In this document: positions 10,001-17,791 of the stretch, piece by piece
How the letters are laid out: the number at the start of each line of letters is the position of its first letter
How positions within the stretch are numbered: the first letter of the stretch is position 1
From: Bacteroidota bacterium
GTDB lineage: Bacteria; Bacteroidota; Bacteroidia; Chitinophagales; Chitinophagaceae
Reading direction: 5' to 3'
Assembly (NCBI GenBank): GCA_023386045.1
Contig: JAEWKK010000004.1
Location: forward strand, 68,100-132,099
Length of the DNA: 64,000 nt
Made by a program: the position numbers and the translations under genes
The notes under the pieces: model-generated
Told to the model about the DNA's origin: nothing
The model's input: only the letters and a program-made list of their open reading frames with translations
Database searches by the model: none

Positions 10001-10479
10001 ATGTCAGTTACCGTTATTTCAATCCCTCACCATCACCCGATCCTGATGGAGACTATGCCTTCCAGGCTTTGGCAGTAAACCTGCGTGGATTCAAACAGAA
10101 TGCTGCAAATGGTAATAATAATGTTGTAATTAATAGTGAGATCAGGGTTCCTGTATTCAGTACTTTCCTGAACAGGCCAATCAACAATGCCTTCCTGCGA
10201 AATTTCCAACTGGTACAGTTCTTCGACCTGGGTACTGCCTGGAATGGAGGTTATGATAAAATTGGCGAGAGGCCCAGCAATATTTATACAGATGTAAATG
10301 ATCCAACGGTGCAGGTAAAAATAAAAGCAGGCGGTATTGGTCCATTTGCAGGCGGGTACGGATTTGGAGCAAGAAGCACTTTATTGGGTTACTTCGTTCG
10401 TTTTGATGTTGCCTGGCAAATGAATACGTTCTTCAAGGGAAAACCTCAAACCTATCTGGCGTTGGGATTGGATTTCTAA
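7024..10479 (+). CDS. Giant outer-membrane protein: degenerate gluzincin, TolB-like propeller, Omp85-like barrel
   Basis: A 1151-aa exported protein with a signal peptide ending near SHAQ. The N-terminal part (about 25-270) resembles peptidase MA-like gluzincins: PKWLIDGYIEY (from residue 170) matches their downstream helix. Where HExxH is expected, the chain reads RQGIAN (residues 140-145), so the zinc site is lost. The middle (about 290-620) has beta-propeller-like repeats of TolB/WD40 type (ILAWDGKGTRLAV, IIFSSNRPS). A charged linker follows. The end is a beta-barrel carrying LRGF at 1020-1023, the Omp85 loop motif, and a terminal Phe. It is probably an outer-membrane assembly or transport protein; this exact function is unknown. 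Confidence 0.8.
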   Translation: MKRLIGRSAWVFLLVFFSFLSHAQVNTVEFGKNRVQYKKFFWKYYQTDNFNTYFSQDGLEVGKYVAQVAEKELPGLEEFVEYGLQRRANIAVYNSFDEMQQSNIGLGIDWQNTGGVTKLVNNKMLIYFDGNHENLRKQIRQGIANVLVQNILFGDDLGEFAANQTLLDLPKWLIDGYIEYAAEEWSTSLDDQLKNALLSGEYKNFYQLAFEKPNLAGHAFWYYIGNKYGKPKTTYLLYLSRIYRNLNSATQKIAKKKFKDILKDFMTEEPQKYFKDVRGRRVAPRGQLSVVEEIGKKDFIRFNANPQPRSMAYASVEFKGGKYSVVFHPNFVDRKVLLTYGTRTREDEINPNYPILAWDGKGTRLAVVYFEKGKTKLFVYDAVNRVKTVRQDLDQFTQIQDMKYMLDANTLLFSAVKSGQTDIFVYKIDKQTMQQVTDDMYDDLDASFVAFPGKTGIIFSSNRPSADAPNVDTAISKSQYNIFLVDNWNQSEFRQISQLSDLGFGNARYPSQYNTSHFTFVSDENGIANRYAGFFKSERAGLDTLVFIGDEILRNPPLKEVDSVLKEWDKTDIDSVGYFSVTNDSAYVFPLTNYQSSLLETRTAGDNTLVSEVTRMGDFKYLYRLRIDENALRRRNVSAKPTEYIKKLSEQQRIAASRAQELEPVINDTLQKAKQDDFFNSEFENENKDTTNSQLGKIFQSEEITKEPVLKKAKLYEYRPPKFFNDYVVAGLNNSVFVISKYQPYQNGAGPIDPSNGNDLNGLIRMGTVDLFEDYKISGGIRIAPNLRDNDVLFEFNNLRKMLDWGFTYYRSSIQTQFDTSGGVVRDPNSWPIVKQFQSYYLARLKYPIDRVRSVRLSIGPRFDKVIFGGDPNIGPRSLKVPDIKKTYGQFSFEYVHDNTINPAQNILNGLRWKAYVDWFTELSKIRNTDGRYLFNFGFDARHYLPLYRNVTWAVRAAGDFSWGSQKVVYYLGGVDGWLKLRENRKEDPNTGDVSYRYFNPSPSPDPDGDYAFQALAVNLRGFKQNAANGNNNVVINSEIRVPVFSTFLNRPINNAFLRNFQLVQFFDLGTAWNGGYDKIGERPSNIYTDVNDPTVQVKIKAGGIGPFAGGYGFGARSTLLGYFVRFDVAWQMNTFFKGKPQTYLALGLDF

Positions 10480-10500
10480 GTTTCCATAGATAAAATTTTA

Positions 10501-10525
10501 AAGATGCGGCAACCTGCCGCATCTT
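10501..10525. terminator. Bidirectional intrinsic terminator
   Basis: AAGATGCGGCA, loop ACC, then TGCCGCATCTT forms an 11-bp perfect stem followed by a T run on the plus strand and preceded by A residues that give a T run on the minus strand. It lies between the convergent outer-membrane protein gene and the DUF1361 gene. Confidence 0.9.
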
Positions 10526-10527
10526 TT

Positions 10528-11205
10528 TTATGTGAATGAACGACCCAGCTTTTTGATGGCCAGATAGATCAGGGTTAATAAAAGAGTATAACAGATGATC
10601 ATGCTCCAGTCGAAACGGTTACGCAATGGATGGATAAATAAGTAAATGATATCCTGTGCCAGTTGCAAAGGATTGGTAAGGATATCCCAGCTATTGAACC
10701 TGAGATAACGGCCAATATAGATTCCAAGTCCGTTAAGTGCCATCACCGGTAAAAGAAAGAATAGGCCAAGTTTCCTGTTAAGAAAATTTTCCAGAAGCAA
10801 TTGCATTTGCCTGATTGAAACAATGCCAAGCAAAAGTCCATTCCATGCAAAGGATAGTAATAAAGCCAGGTCATACCATAAAGGAACCTTTTCATTCATG
10901 TCCAGATGAAATAGGTCTGTGATGATGTAAAATGAATTGGGAACAAAAGCCAGCCAGCTAAGGAAAACAACAATAAATAAAATCCTGTTTTTGGGTTGAT
11001 ACAATTGCAGCTTCGAAGAGATCAGCAGGGGTATCCAGGCAAGGAAAAGGTTCCAGATCAGGAAAACAAAAAGCCACTGACCGGTATAGATCATTCGAAA
11101 GAATTGCAAGCCCAGTGAAAAACCTGTACAAAGAAAAAGTACCTGTCCGGTTTCCGACAATGAAGTGTAATATTTTGAAATCAAATTATTCTGCAGGTTA
11201 TTCAT
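10528..11205 (-). CDS. DUF1361 membrane protein
   Basis: A polytopic inner-membrane protein of 225 aa with about six hydrophobic segments. The family signature FVPNSFYIITDLFHL is present near residues 90-105. DUF1361 proteins have no established function. The start ATG overlaps the upstream diacylglycerol kinase stop (ATGA), so the two are translationally coupled. It is the last gene of the CreD locus before the terminator at 10501-10525. Confidence 0.9.
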   Translation of the reverse strand: MNNLQNNLISKYYTSLSETGQVLFLCTGFSLGLQFFRMIYTGQWLFVFLIWNLFLAWIPLLISSKLQLYQPKNRILFIVVFLSWLAFVPNSFYIITDLFHLDMNEKVPLWYDLALLLSFAWNGLLLGIVSIRQMQLLLENFLNRKLGLFFLLPVMALNGLGIYIGRYLRFNSWDILTNPLQLAQDIIYLFIHPLRNRFDWSMIICYTLLLTLIYLAIKKLGRSFT

Positions 11206-11600
11206 AGTGCAAGCAATTTTGGAATGAAAATGAAGGCACCGGCCAGTACAGCAGCTGTTGTTGCCACCAACACAGCTCCCGCTGCCATGTCTTTGATTGT
11301 TTTGATGTATGGATTTCTTTCAATTGAAATAAAATCCATGGCTCTTTCAATTGCCGTATTGAACATCTCTGTGATCCATACCAGGGCAATTGCAAATACA
11401 AGTATTACAGCTTCCGTCCTGTTTATACGAAGCAGCATTGAAAAGCAAATAACAAGAACCGCCGCAGCCAGGTGCACCTGTGCATTTTTTTCTGTTGCAA
11501 AGAATTTATGAATGCCAGCCCAGGCATAACCAAAGCTTTTGATTCTTCCTTTAATAAAGGAGAGAGGCTTTCCAGTTTCAACAGACCTTGTCTGATTCAT
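11202..11600 (-). CDS. dgkA: Diacylglycerol/undecaprenol kinase family protein
   Basis: A small integral-membrane kinase that phosphorylates diacylglycerol or undecaprenol, feeding lipid or cell-wall carrier recycling. The family block EMFNTAIERAMDFIS is present, with NTAIE holding the catalytic Glu, and KDMAAGAVLV follows. Three transmembrane helices are predicted. I set the start at ATG 11600 (MNQTRSVETGKPLSF); ATG 11621 and ATG 11642 (the latter overlapping the creD stop) are alternatives. It lies between creD and the DUF1361 gene. Gram-positive-like DgkA enzymes of this length often prefer undecaprenol; the substrate here is not settled. Confidence 0.87.
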   Translation of the reverse strand: MNQTRSVETGKPLSFIKGRIKSFGYAWAGIHKFFATEKNAQVHLAAAVLVICFSMLLRINRTEAVILVFAIALVWITEMFNTAIERAMDFISIERNPYIKTIKDMAAGAVLVATTAAVLAGAFIFIPKLLAL

Positions 11601-11635
11601 CTCAATAATTTTAGTAACCATATTTTTTGATCTTT

Positions 11636-12967
11636 TTACCATTGGAATTTTTTTGAAAAATGCATGACTACAGCCAGAGTGAGGAACAAACCAATACTTC
11701 CAAGCAATAATGAATAATCCTGCAATTGAAGAATGGTGAAAATATAAGTGTACATGAGCACCATGAGCGAGGCGAAAATCATCGTCAGTCGACCGGATCC
11801 AAGTAGTCCTTTTAAAAACCATGCAATCAGGCCAATGGTTAGAACAGAGGCGATGGCATAGGAAATATTAAATCCAATGTATTCTGAAAAAGAAAGCAGC
11901 AGGGTATAAAAAAGGATCAGTGCAAGTCCCACCAGGCCATATTGGAAAGGATGAACTGCACGCTTGTTGGAAGTTTCTATCAGGAAGAAGGAAGCAAAAG
12001 TTAAGAGCAGGCATAAGGCCGCATATTTAACTGATCTCATGGTTTTTTGATATCCATTTACCGGGATGTATAAATTGGTTCCAAAGGAAGCGGCTGCAAG
12101 ATTCCTGTTCTGGTATTGGGAAGGAGCTGTGGATTTATAAATGTTGAATGCATTATTCTTCCATTGTTGTGGGAAATTCCTTTTGTGCGCCATGCTTTTC
12201 CATGTGGCAGTGAATCCACTGTCCTTTACCTGCGTATTTTGCGGAAGTGTATTCCCGGTAAAACTCGGATGAGGCCAGCCTGAATTCACATGAACAGTTG
12301 TGGATCTTCCTGTTGGTGTAAATAACAGTTGATCAGAACCATTCAAACTGATGGATGTAGAAAAGTTGAGATTCTGCAAGTCTTCGATTCCCTTCATTGG
12401 AATGGAAGTAATAAGACTTTCTTCTTCAAGACTATCCTCCTGGTATTTTACAGTAAGTGGTAGTTGCTGTCCTTTCCAGTTGATCTTCATTTCTTCATTC
12501 AGTCCCCTGACATCTGAAAGATGTATCTGAAGTGAAGCTTCATTCCAGATAATATAGGCAGAATCGATCTGTAATTTCTCAGGTTGTATGTTTTGAAAGG
12601 CGCCATTCATGCTGATACTGGAATGATAAAGCATCACTTTATAAATGCCACGGTATTTTTCCTGTGGATTCACCTCGCTATTGATAACCAGATTATCCGG
12701 GAGAAAGCTTGCATATTGTTTAGTTTTAGTTATTCCACCTGTATTTTCCCAATAAGGAAGCACGAATATTGGCCCTGTAATCGTCTGTTTCCCGGCCCAT
12801 TTGCTGCTTACTTCAGTTATGGCTTCTTTTTGCCTGTTTTCTCTTTCTTCTATAAGGTCACGGATGTAGATAGCCGGTATCTGCAATACCAGCACAATGC
12901 CTCCGATGATTAAGGCCTTGGCCAGCAACTTTGATTTTGTCCAAACATTTTCAACAATGGTTTCCAT
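11636..12967 (-). CDS. creD: Cell envelope integrity protein CreD
   Basis: A CreD-family inner-membrane protein of 443 aa, the normal length. The N-terminal helix (about 17-33) is followed by the family block around ITGPIFVLPYW, a large extracytoplasmic domain, and a C-terminal cluster of about five helices from residue 315. In enterobacteria creD is induced by CreBC; no CreBC is near. Instead a winged-helix regulator gene lies upstream, and a perfect 15-bp dyad lies 88 bp before the start. Loss of CreD in other species affects the envelope and beta-lactam response, but its biochemical activity is unknown. Confidence 0.93.
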   Translation of the reverse strand: METIVENVWTKSKLLAKALIIGGIVLVLQIPAIYIRDLIEERENRQKEAITEVSSKWAGKQTITGPIFVLPYWENTGGITKTKQYASFLPDNLVINSEVNPQEKYRGIYKVMLYHSSISMNGAFQNIQPEKLQIDSAYIIWNEASLQIHLSDVRGLNEEMKINWKGQQLPLTVKYQEDSLEEESLITSIPMKGIEDLQNLNFSTSISLNGSDQLLFTPTGRSTTVHVNSGWPHPSFTGNTLPQNTQVKDSGFTATWKSMAHKRNFPQQWKNNAFNIYKSTAPSQYQNRNLAAASFGTNLYIPVNGYQKTMRSVKYAALCLLLTFASFFLIETSNKRAVHPFQYGLVGLALILFYTLLLSFSEYIGFNISYAIASVLTIGLIAWFLKGLLGSGRLTMIFASLMVLMYTYIFTILQLQDYSLLLGSIGLFLTLAVVMHFSKKFQW

Positions 12968-13054
12968 GATTATTTTTTTTGGTTGATGATTTTTAATGGT
13001 CGGAGTGATTGTCTTGAAGTTTTAAATTCTATTAGTATTTTTATTTAAAAAGTG

Positions 13055-13069
13055 CTTTGTAATACAAAG
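13055..13069. promoter_or_regulatory. Operator-like perfect dyad upstream of creD
   Basis: CTTTGTA-A-TACAAAG is a perfect 15-bp palindrome between the regulator gene (ends 13088) and creD (starts 12967). A near-identical dyad lies just before the upstream operon start at 14063-14079. Two matching sites at the two candidate promoters of one locus suggest binding by the winged-helix protein encoded between them. Confidence 0.65.
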
Positions 13070-13087
13070 TGTACAGGCAAAAAAAAT

Positions 13088-13393
13088 TCACTTAACGCCT
13101 TTGATCATTTTTTCCAGTCCCTGTATATGTTCTTTAAATGCTTTTTCACCGGCTTTTGTTATGGAATAAGTTGTATTGGTTTTCTTTCCAATAAATCCTT
13201 TGTGGACTTTTATATATCCGCTTTCATCCAGGGTTTGTAAATGCGTTGCCAGGTTTCCATCAGTTACTTCAAGCAGTTGTTTCAGGTCATTGAAGTTGAT
13301 TTCCTCGTTGACCATCAATATGCTCATGGCACCCAGGCGGATCCTGTTGTCAAAAATTTTATTGAGTCCTGCTATGGGATTATTTACTGCCAT
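13088..13393 (-). CDS. Winged-helix transcriptional regulator
   Basis: A 101-aa winged-helix DNA-binding protein of the ArsR/PadR-like group that lacks a separate ligand domain. The recognition region is FNDLKQLLEVTDGNLATHLQTLDESGYI (given here as the interval 35-62), followed by the wing with KTNTTYSITKAGEKAF. Its start shares a base with the stop of the upstream membrane protein gene. It is probably the local repressor acting at the dyads 13055-13069 and 14063-14079; its inducer is not evident. Confidence 0.88.
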   Translation of the reverse strand: MAVNNPIAGLNKIFDNRIRLGAMSILMVNEEINFNDLKQLLEVTDGNLATHLQTLDESGYIKVHKGFIGKKTNTTYSITKAGEKAFKEHIQGLEKMIKGVK

Positions 13394-14055
13394 TAATTGC
13401 TCTCCTGTTTAATAACCGCTTCAGCCGGATTTCGTTCATACTTCCACCACATCATGAAACCATAAATGATATGCAGTAAACCAAATCCCATGGCCCAGAA
13501 ATAAATTCCATAACCAATAAATTGAGTATTGATCAGTCCAAGCAGGATCTCAAGAAATCCGAGATAACGGATATCACTCAGGGTGTAGCGACTTCCGTTA
13601 ACCAGTCCGAGACCATAAAATACCAGGCAGGCGGGTGCCACAAAACGCCATTCACTGTATTGAAGCATGGCAATAATAAACAATCCTCCCGTAACCATTG
13701 GAATGGCAGTATTGATCACCAGTTGCCTACTGGTATGGTCCCAGAGGGGCATTCTGTTGCGGCCTGCACGTTTCCAGGTAAAATAAATGGCTGAGACAAG
13801 CGCCAGCAACATAACTGCTGCAGCCAGGAGAAATAAATTGATTTTAAGCTGGTGAAAGTCCTCGTTGTTGTAACCTCTGGAATTATAATCCTTATAATAT
13901 TCAGATATCCAGTTTTTAGCGAAGAAAGCGCCGATCAACGCCCAGATACCGGCAGCTACGCCACTTAATCCACTCAGGGAAATAAAACGGCTTGATCGTT
14001 GCATCATCCGACGAATATCCTGGAGGGCATCAAGGTGTTGATTTTGCTCAATCAT
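13393..14055 (-). CDS. Multi-pass membrane protein, first gene of the CreD locus
   Basis: A 220-aa membrane protein, start at ATG 14055 (MIEQNQHLDALQDIRRMMQR). The frame is open to 14103, but that extension would read through the operator-like dyad. A cytoplasmic N-terminal helix with RRMMQRSSRF is followed by about six hydrophobic segments. It resembles membrane partners often encoded beside PadR/ArsR-like regulators in Bacteroidota, but I cannot name a family. It is translationally coupled to the regulator. Confidence 0.75.
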   Translation of the reverse strand: MIEQNQHLDALQDIRRMMQRSSRFISLSGLSGVAAGIWALIGAFFAKNWISEYYKDYNSRGYNNEDFHQLKINLFLLAAAVMLLALVSAIYFTWKRAGRNRMPLWDHTSRQLVINTAIPMVTGGLFIIAMLQYSEWRFVAPACLVFYGLGLVNGSRYTLSDIRYLGFLEILLGLINTQFIGYGIYFWAMGFGLLHIIYGFMMWWKYERNPAEAVIKQESN

Positions 14056-14062
14056 AAAAAGC

Positions 14063-14079
14063 ACTTTGTAGTGCAAAGT
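14063..14079. promoter_or_regulatory. Operator-like dyad upstream of the regulator operon
   Basis: ACTTTGTA-G-TGCAAAGT is a 17-bp dyad with one mismatched pair, eight bases upstream of the start at 14055. It shares CTTTGTA and CAAAG with the dyad at 13055-13069. The position suggests autoregulation. Confidence 0.65.
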
Positions 14080-14123
14080 AAACACCTGTTTTGGGAACCT
14101 CAAAATATTTTTTGAAAAAAGAA

Positions 14124-15425
14124 TCAGTTACCCATTTGCTCTTTTTTTTCTTCTTTGAGGTCAGCCGCCATGGATTCAAGATAAGTTTTGAACTGACTGT
14201 CGATCTTATTCTTTTCAAATGCTTCTGTCCAAAAAATTCCCATAGCATCAGGGTAGTTCTGGATTTCTTTTTGATTGAGCGCATAACCACCGGCTATTCC
14301 CAGGTAATGCTCACTATCCCCGTCTTCGTATTCATAGCTGACCTTATAGAGGTAAAATTTTTGTCTCTTTCCCATAAATTCAACTACCCTTTCTCCTATA
14401 AGACTTACTTTGGCTTCACTTTCCTCACTGGCTATTGAATAGATCTCACTTTGAGCCATCTTTTCCTGGGTGGCGTATTTGGATGGAAAGAGTTGCTGCT
14501 TTTTCAGTTTTTTCAGCTCTGAATATAAATAAGCCCTGTAATAGATATCTGCTGCCAGCTTTTCCATTTCTGAAACGGGTACTGGCTGATCATTTTTGAT
14601 CAGGGCCATAACAACATTGTACCTGAAATCAGAACCACCAATTGAAAGGTATGAGCGAAGGGCTTCATTGGTTTCCCTGTCATTGAATTGAGCGATCAAT
14701 TCAATCCAGTCTGTATAACGGTACCAGAGATCTTCGTTTTCTTTCAGCAGCTCCATTCTCTTCGCTGCATGCGAGAGAATCAAATTTTTATAGGGCAGGA
14801 GGTCGGTAATATTCAAATAATTACTATCAACCAGGGTTTTCATTACCGGCACGATACCATCGATGAAGATGCTGTCCTTTGTTTGTGATAAAATGTCCGG
14901 GAAAAGAGTTGCAGTTAATTTGAGTGAATCAGCTAATGCATATTGCAACTGGTTCTTACCTTTTTCAGGTAAATCAGAAATGATATAATTTTTTAAAAGC
15001 GAATAGGACTCATTTGTTCTGAAGAGGCCAAGTAAGTAAAGCAGGTCATACCTGAGTTCTTCATCTTTACCTTTCAAACCGGGATAAACTTCTGAAATAA
15101 ATCGAATAGTTGAACTGTCATTCAGCTGTGCCAGGCACCTGATAATATAGTCCGTTACAGTTGCATAATTGTCTTCATCAAGTACCAGGTATTTCGCCAG
15201 CAGAGCTTTGTGCAAATGGGGCAGGTCCTGTTTTTCATATTCAATATATTGAAGCTGATCAAAGAGGGACACCAGTTCAGTAGTATCTGTAGTTTTTAAA
15301 GCTTCAAGAACTTCCTGGGATTTGCTCCTGTAAATGGATGGAAGTTTTTCATCCCTTACCCTGAAGTCATCATAAAACTTCTGGATTTCCGGCTGATGAA
15401 TGTATGGCTTCGGAATATAGGCCAC
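14124..15425 (-). pseudogene. C-terminal part of a split TraB/GumN-type protein (frameshift)
   Basis: An open frame of 433 codons with a GTG at 15425 as its only plausible independent start. It has no signal peptide and no recognisable family when read alone; it is largely helical and HEAT-like. The same frame is open upstream as far as 15476 and reads LRKIRYFVNGDTLYTIVAYI, which closely mirrors YRNYTIVRGNRVYSFLVGG inside the preceding gene. I therefore read it as the second half of one protein of about 1,150 aa, separated by a one-base indel at about 15472-15474. Whether it is a sequencing error, a true mutation or a programmed shift is not decidable here. Confidence 0.7.
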
Positions 15426-15469
15426 GATGGTATAAAGAGTATCGCCGTTTACGAAATACCTGATCTTTC

Positions 15470-15495
15470 TTAAAGATTATTATTATTATTCTTTT
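15470..15495 (-). other. Frameshift junction with AAT microsatellite
   Basis: On the minus strand five AAT units are followed by CTTTAAG, where TAA ends the TraB/GumN frame. Adding one T to the TTT run (giving CTT TTA AGA AAG) would join the two frames without a stop. The downstream frame has TAA codons throughout the AAT repeat, so the shift must lie after the repeat. Confidence 0.75.
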
Positions 15496-17602
15496 TCCCG
15501 ATCAGGATTTCCCTTCCCTTGAGACTGCCGTTAAATGTGGGATTGCTGACAAGCAGCGTGTCATCAGCTTCCAGGTAGCTGGCAGATTTATTTTCCAGGA
15601 ATAAGCTGTCTGATTTTGTCCAGTAATATTTAGAGAAGATGTCTTTAAAAATTTCGTAAGAGATCGCCTGCTTTACATCATGTGAATAGTAATGGATTTT
15701 TTCAGTTCCATTTTCATCTGTGTTTTCAGAAGTATCCTGCACAAAATCAGCAGGAGCGGAAGTTGAAAAACCATAATTGGAAAATGGGCTGTAAGTCACC
15801 ACCGGGTAATCAACCAGTTTTACTGATTCAAATAATTTATCAGCATCAGACAGATCAACCATGCTGGCGCCACCCACCAGGAAACTATAAACCCTGTTAC
15901 CTCTCACAATGGTATAATTCCTGTACTTCGCATTTATCTCAGGCATAAAAATATCCATCCTGAAAGCCGGCCAGCCTTTGTAACTGGTAGTATCAATATG
16001 ATCAATGCTGTAAGACTTGTTCAGGATTTCATTTTTAAAGAATGCCAGGTAAGTCGTATCCCCGTTAAGGAAATAGCCACCTTTCAATTCCCTGGTCTGA
16101 AACAGATAATACAAGCCTTTTTCCACATCAAAGAGATCATAGGAGTCGAAATTCCAGTTACTGCCTTCCGCTGCCCTGTTGATTGATTCGTTGACCTTTG
16201 GCTTCCTGGGAAGCTTCATGGTAATTCCATGATTTTCGATAGTAAAAATTTCCCAGGCACTTCCTGCTGACTCCTTTGTTTCAAAGGATTTAAAAAATTT
16301 ATCAGCATCAGCGTTCATTACATTGCTCTTTTTGGCAGAACCGACCATTAACATATACATGGTATTTTTTTTCTGCAACAATTGTATACGATAAAAACCT
16401 TCAGGGATTTCCATGGTTGCTTCACCACCTGTTATATCTGCTGTTGAAATATTTTTCGGAACAATTTTCTTGTTGAAGCTTCCAACATTTGATGCATAAT
16501 TTTGAAACACCCTCACCACATCATCATAGTTACTGATCTGTCCTACAGTATAACCCGACAAATACATTGTCATAGTAGGAAGGTCAAAAAATGCCTTCAT
16601 GGTCATAGCTTCACCGAACATATTGAACTGTGAAGGTGTTCCTGGCATTTCTATTCTATACAATAGGTTTTCATCTTTTTTCCAGGGTAGCTTCGTTAGT
16701 CCGGCAGCATAAGTTTCAGCCGGAATTCCAGTCTTTGATAATACCGGTTCCACTGTTAAGCCATCGGCTTGCAAAAGCCTGATCAGGCCTGAATCACCAG
16801 GTAAGTGTGCTACCCCTACTGCAAAGAAGGTGGAGCGGATCTTCATAAGGCTGTCGATCCTCCTTGCCATTTTGATATTACGGTGGATCAACAACAGGTC
16901 CCTGACACTGTTGTCAAGCTTTCCTGTAATATATTCTTCTACCTGTTGAAGGTCTTTTTTAATATAGATGCTGATCATCTTTTCGAGATAATGCTTCACA
17001 TCGGCATCGGGCATGAACACCTGCTCTGGTGTCAGATCTGCACCCAGTTCATCAGGAATATTCAACTGGTCATTTACATCCTCAATACCGGTGATCGTCC
17101 TGCCCAGCCTTTGTGCTAGTCCATAGAGATAGCCATCTACAATGGTGGGCATATCGCCCTGTTGAACCATTCGATTAACCTTATAATCCCTGATCTTTTT
17201 CAAATCCTTTTTGGTGAGCTTATCGGCTTCAAGTCCAAACTTTCGCAATAAAGCACTGCTGGAACGATCAAGTTTTTTGCCATCAACCCTGACCTCTTCC
17301 GAAAGCAGTTCGTTTTCCTTGTCCTTGATGCCCCTGGCAAAAACGCTGTCTAACATTTCCCTGATATCCAGTTCAAGCGCAAAACCTTCAGTGTTTTCAA
17401 GGCCCCGGTAAAGCGAATCAGGAAAATTGAATAATCTTTTATCCTGAAGGTGCATGGTACCATATAAATAGGAGGGCTTTTGAAGTCCTTTGCCGGAGAT
17501 CTTCCATAGAAAAGTGGAAGGCAGGGTTTGTTGTCCCCTGGTCGTAAATGCAAGCAGAGATAAAAAAGATCCCAGGATCAGGGCCGGAAGGCTTTTCAGC
17601 AT
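15470..17602 (-). CDS. TraB/GumN family protein (N-terminal part, frameshifted end)
   Basis: An exported protein with a signal peptide (MLKSLPALILGSFLSLLAFT). The TraB/GumN domain covers about residues 25-300, with SYLYGTMHLQ near the start and FFAVGVAHLPGDSGLIRLL near the end, the two conserved Gly/His blocks of the family. These proteins resemble the Tiki/EreA-type metalloprotease fold. Residues 300-700 hold repeated beta-sandwich-like segments of unknown role. The chain ends abruptly in KKNNNNNL encoded by an AAT repeat, immediately before an open frame that continues the domain. The 710 aa are therefore probably only part of the native product. Confidence 0.85.
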   Translation of the reverse strand: MLKSLPALILGSFLSLLAFTTRGQQTLPSTFLWKISGKGLQKPSYLYGTMHLQDKRLFNFPDSLYRGLENTEGFALELDIREMLDSVFARGIKDKENELLSEEVRVDGKKLDRSSSALLRKFGLEADKLTKKDLKKIRDYKVNRMVQQGDMPTIVDGYLYGLAQRLGRTITGIEDVNDQLNIPDELGADLTPEQVFMPDADVKHYLEKMISIYIKKDLQQVEEYITGKLDNSVRDLLLIHRNIKMARRIDSLMKIRSTFFAVGVAHLPGDSGLIRLLQADGLTVEPVLSKTGIPAETYAAGLTKLPWKKDENLLYRIEMPGTPSQFNMFGEAMTMKAFFDLPTMTMYLSGYTVGQISNYDDVVRVFQNYASNVGSFNKKIVPKNISTADITGGEATMEIPEGFYRIQLLQKKNTMYMLMVGSAKKSNVMNADADKFFKSFETKESAGSAWEIFTIENHGITMKLPRKPKVNESINRAAEGSNWNFDSYDLFDVEKGLYYLFQTRELKGGYFLNGDTTYLAFFKNEILNKSYSIDHIDTTSYKGWPAFRMDIFMPEINAKYRNYTIVRGNRVYSFLVGGASMVDLSDADKLFESVKLVDYPVVTYSPFSNYGFSTSAPADFVQDTSENTDENGTEKIHYYSHDVKQAISYEIFKDIFSKYYWTKSDSLFLENKSASYLEADDTLLVSNPTFNGSLKGREILIGKKNNNNNL

Positions 17603-17791
17603 AGTTCTGGTGTGTTTGGCGAAAGATAAAACAAGCCGGCATTAATCGGAATGATCATGAAATAATTTTTTTTAATGCAACAGCTTTCCAGTTTATTTTG
17701 TCATTAAAAAAAATTGTCAACCTGAAATAGGGGTTACTACAAAAGCTGGCGTTTCTTGTTTATAACCAAATCAAAACCTCAAAAAAAGTTT

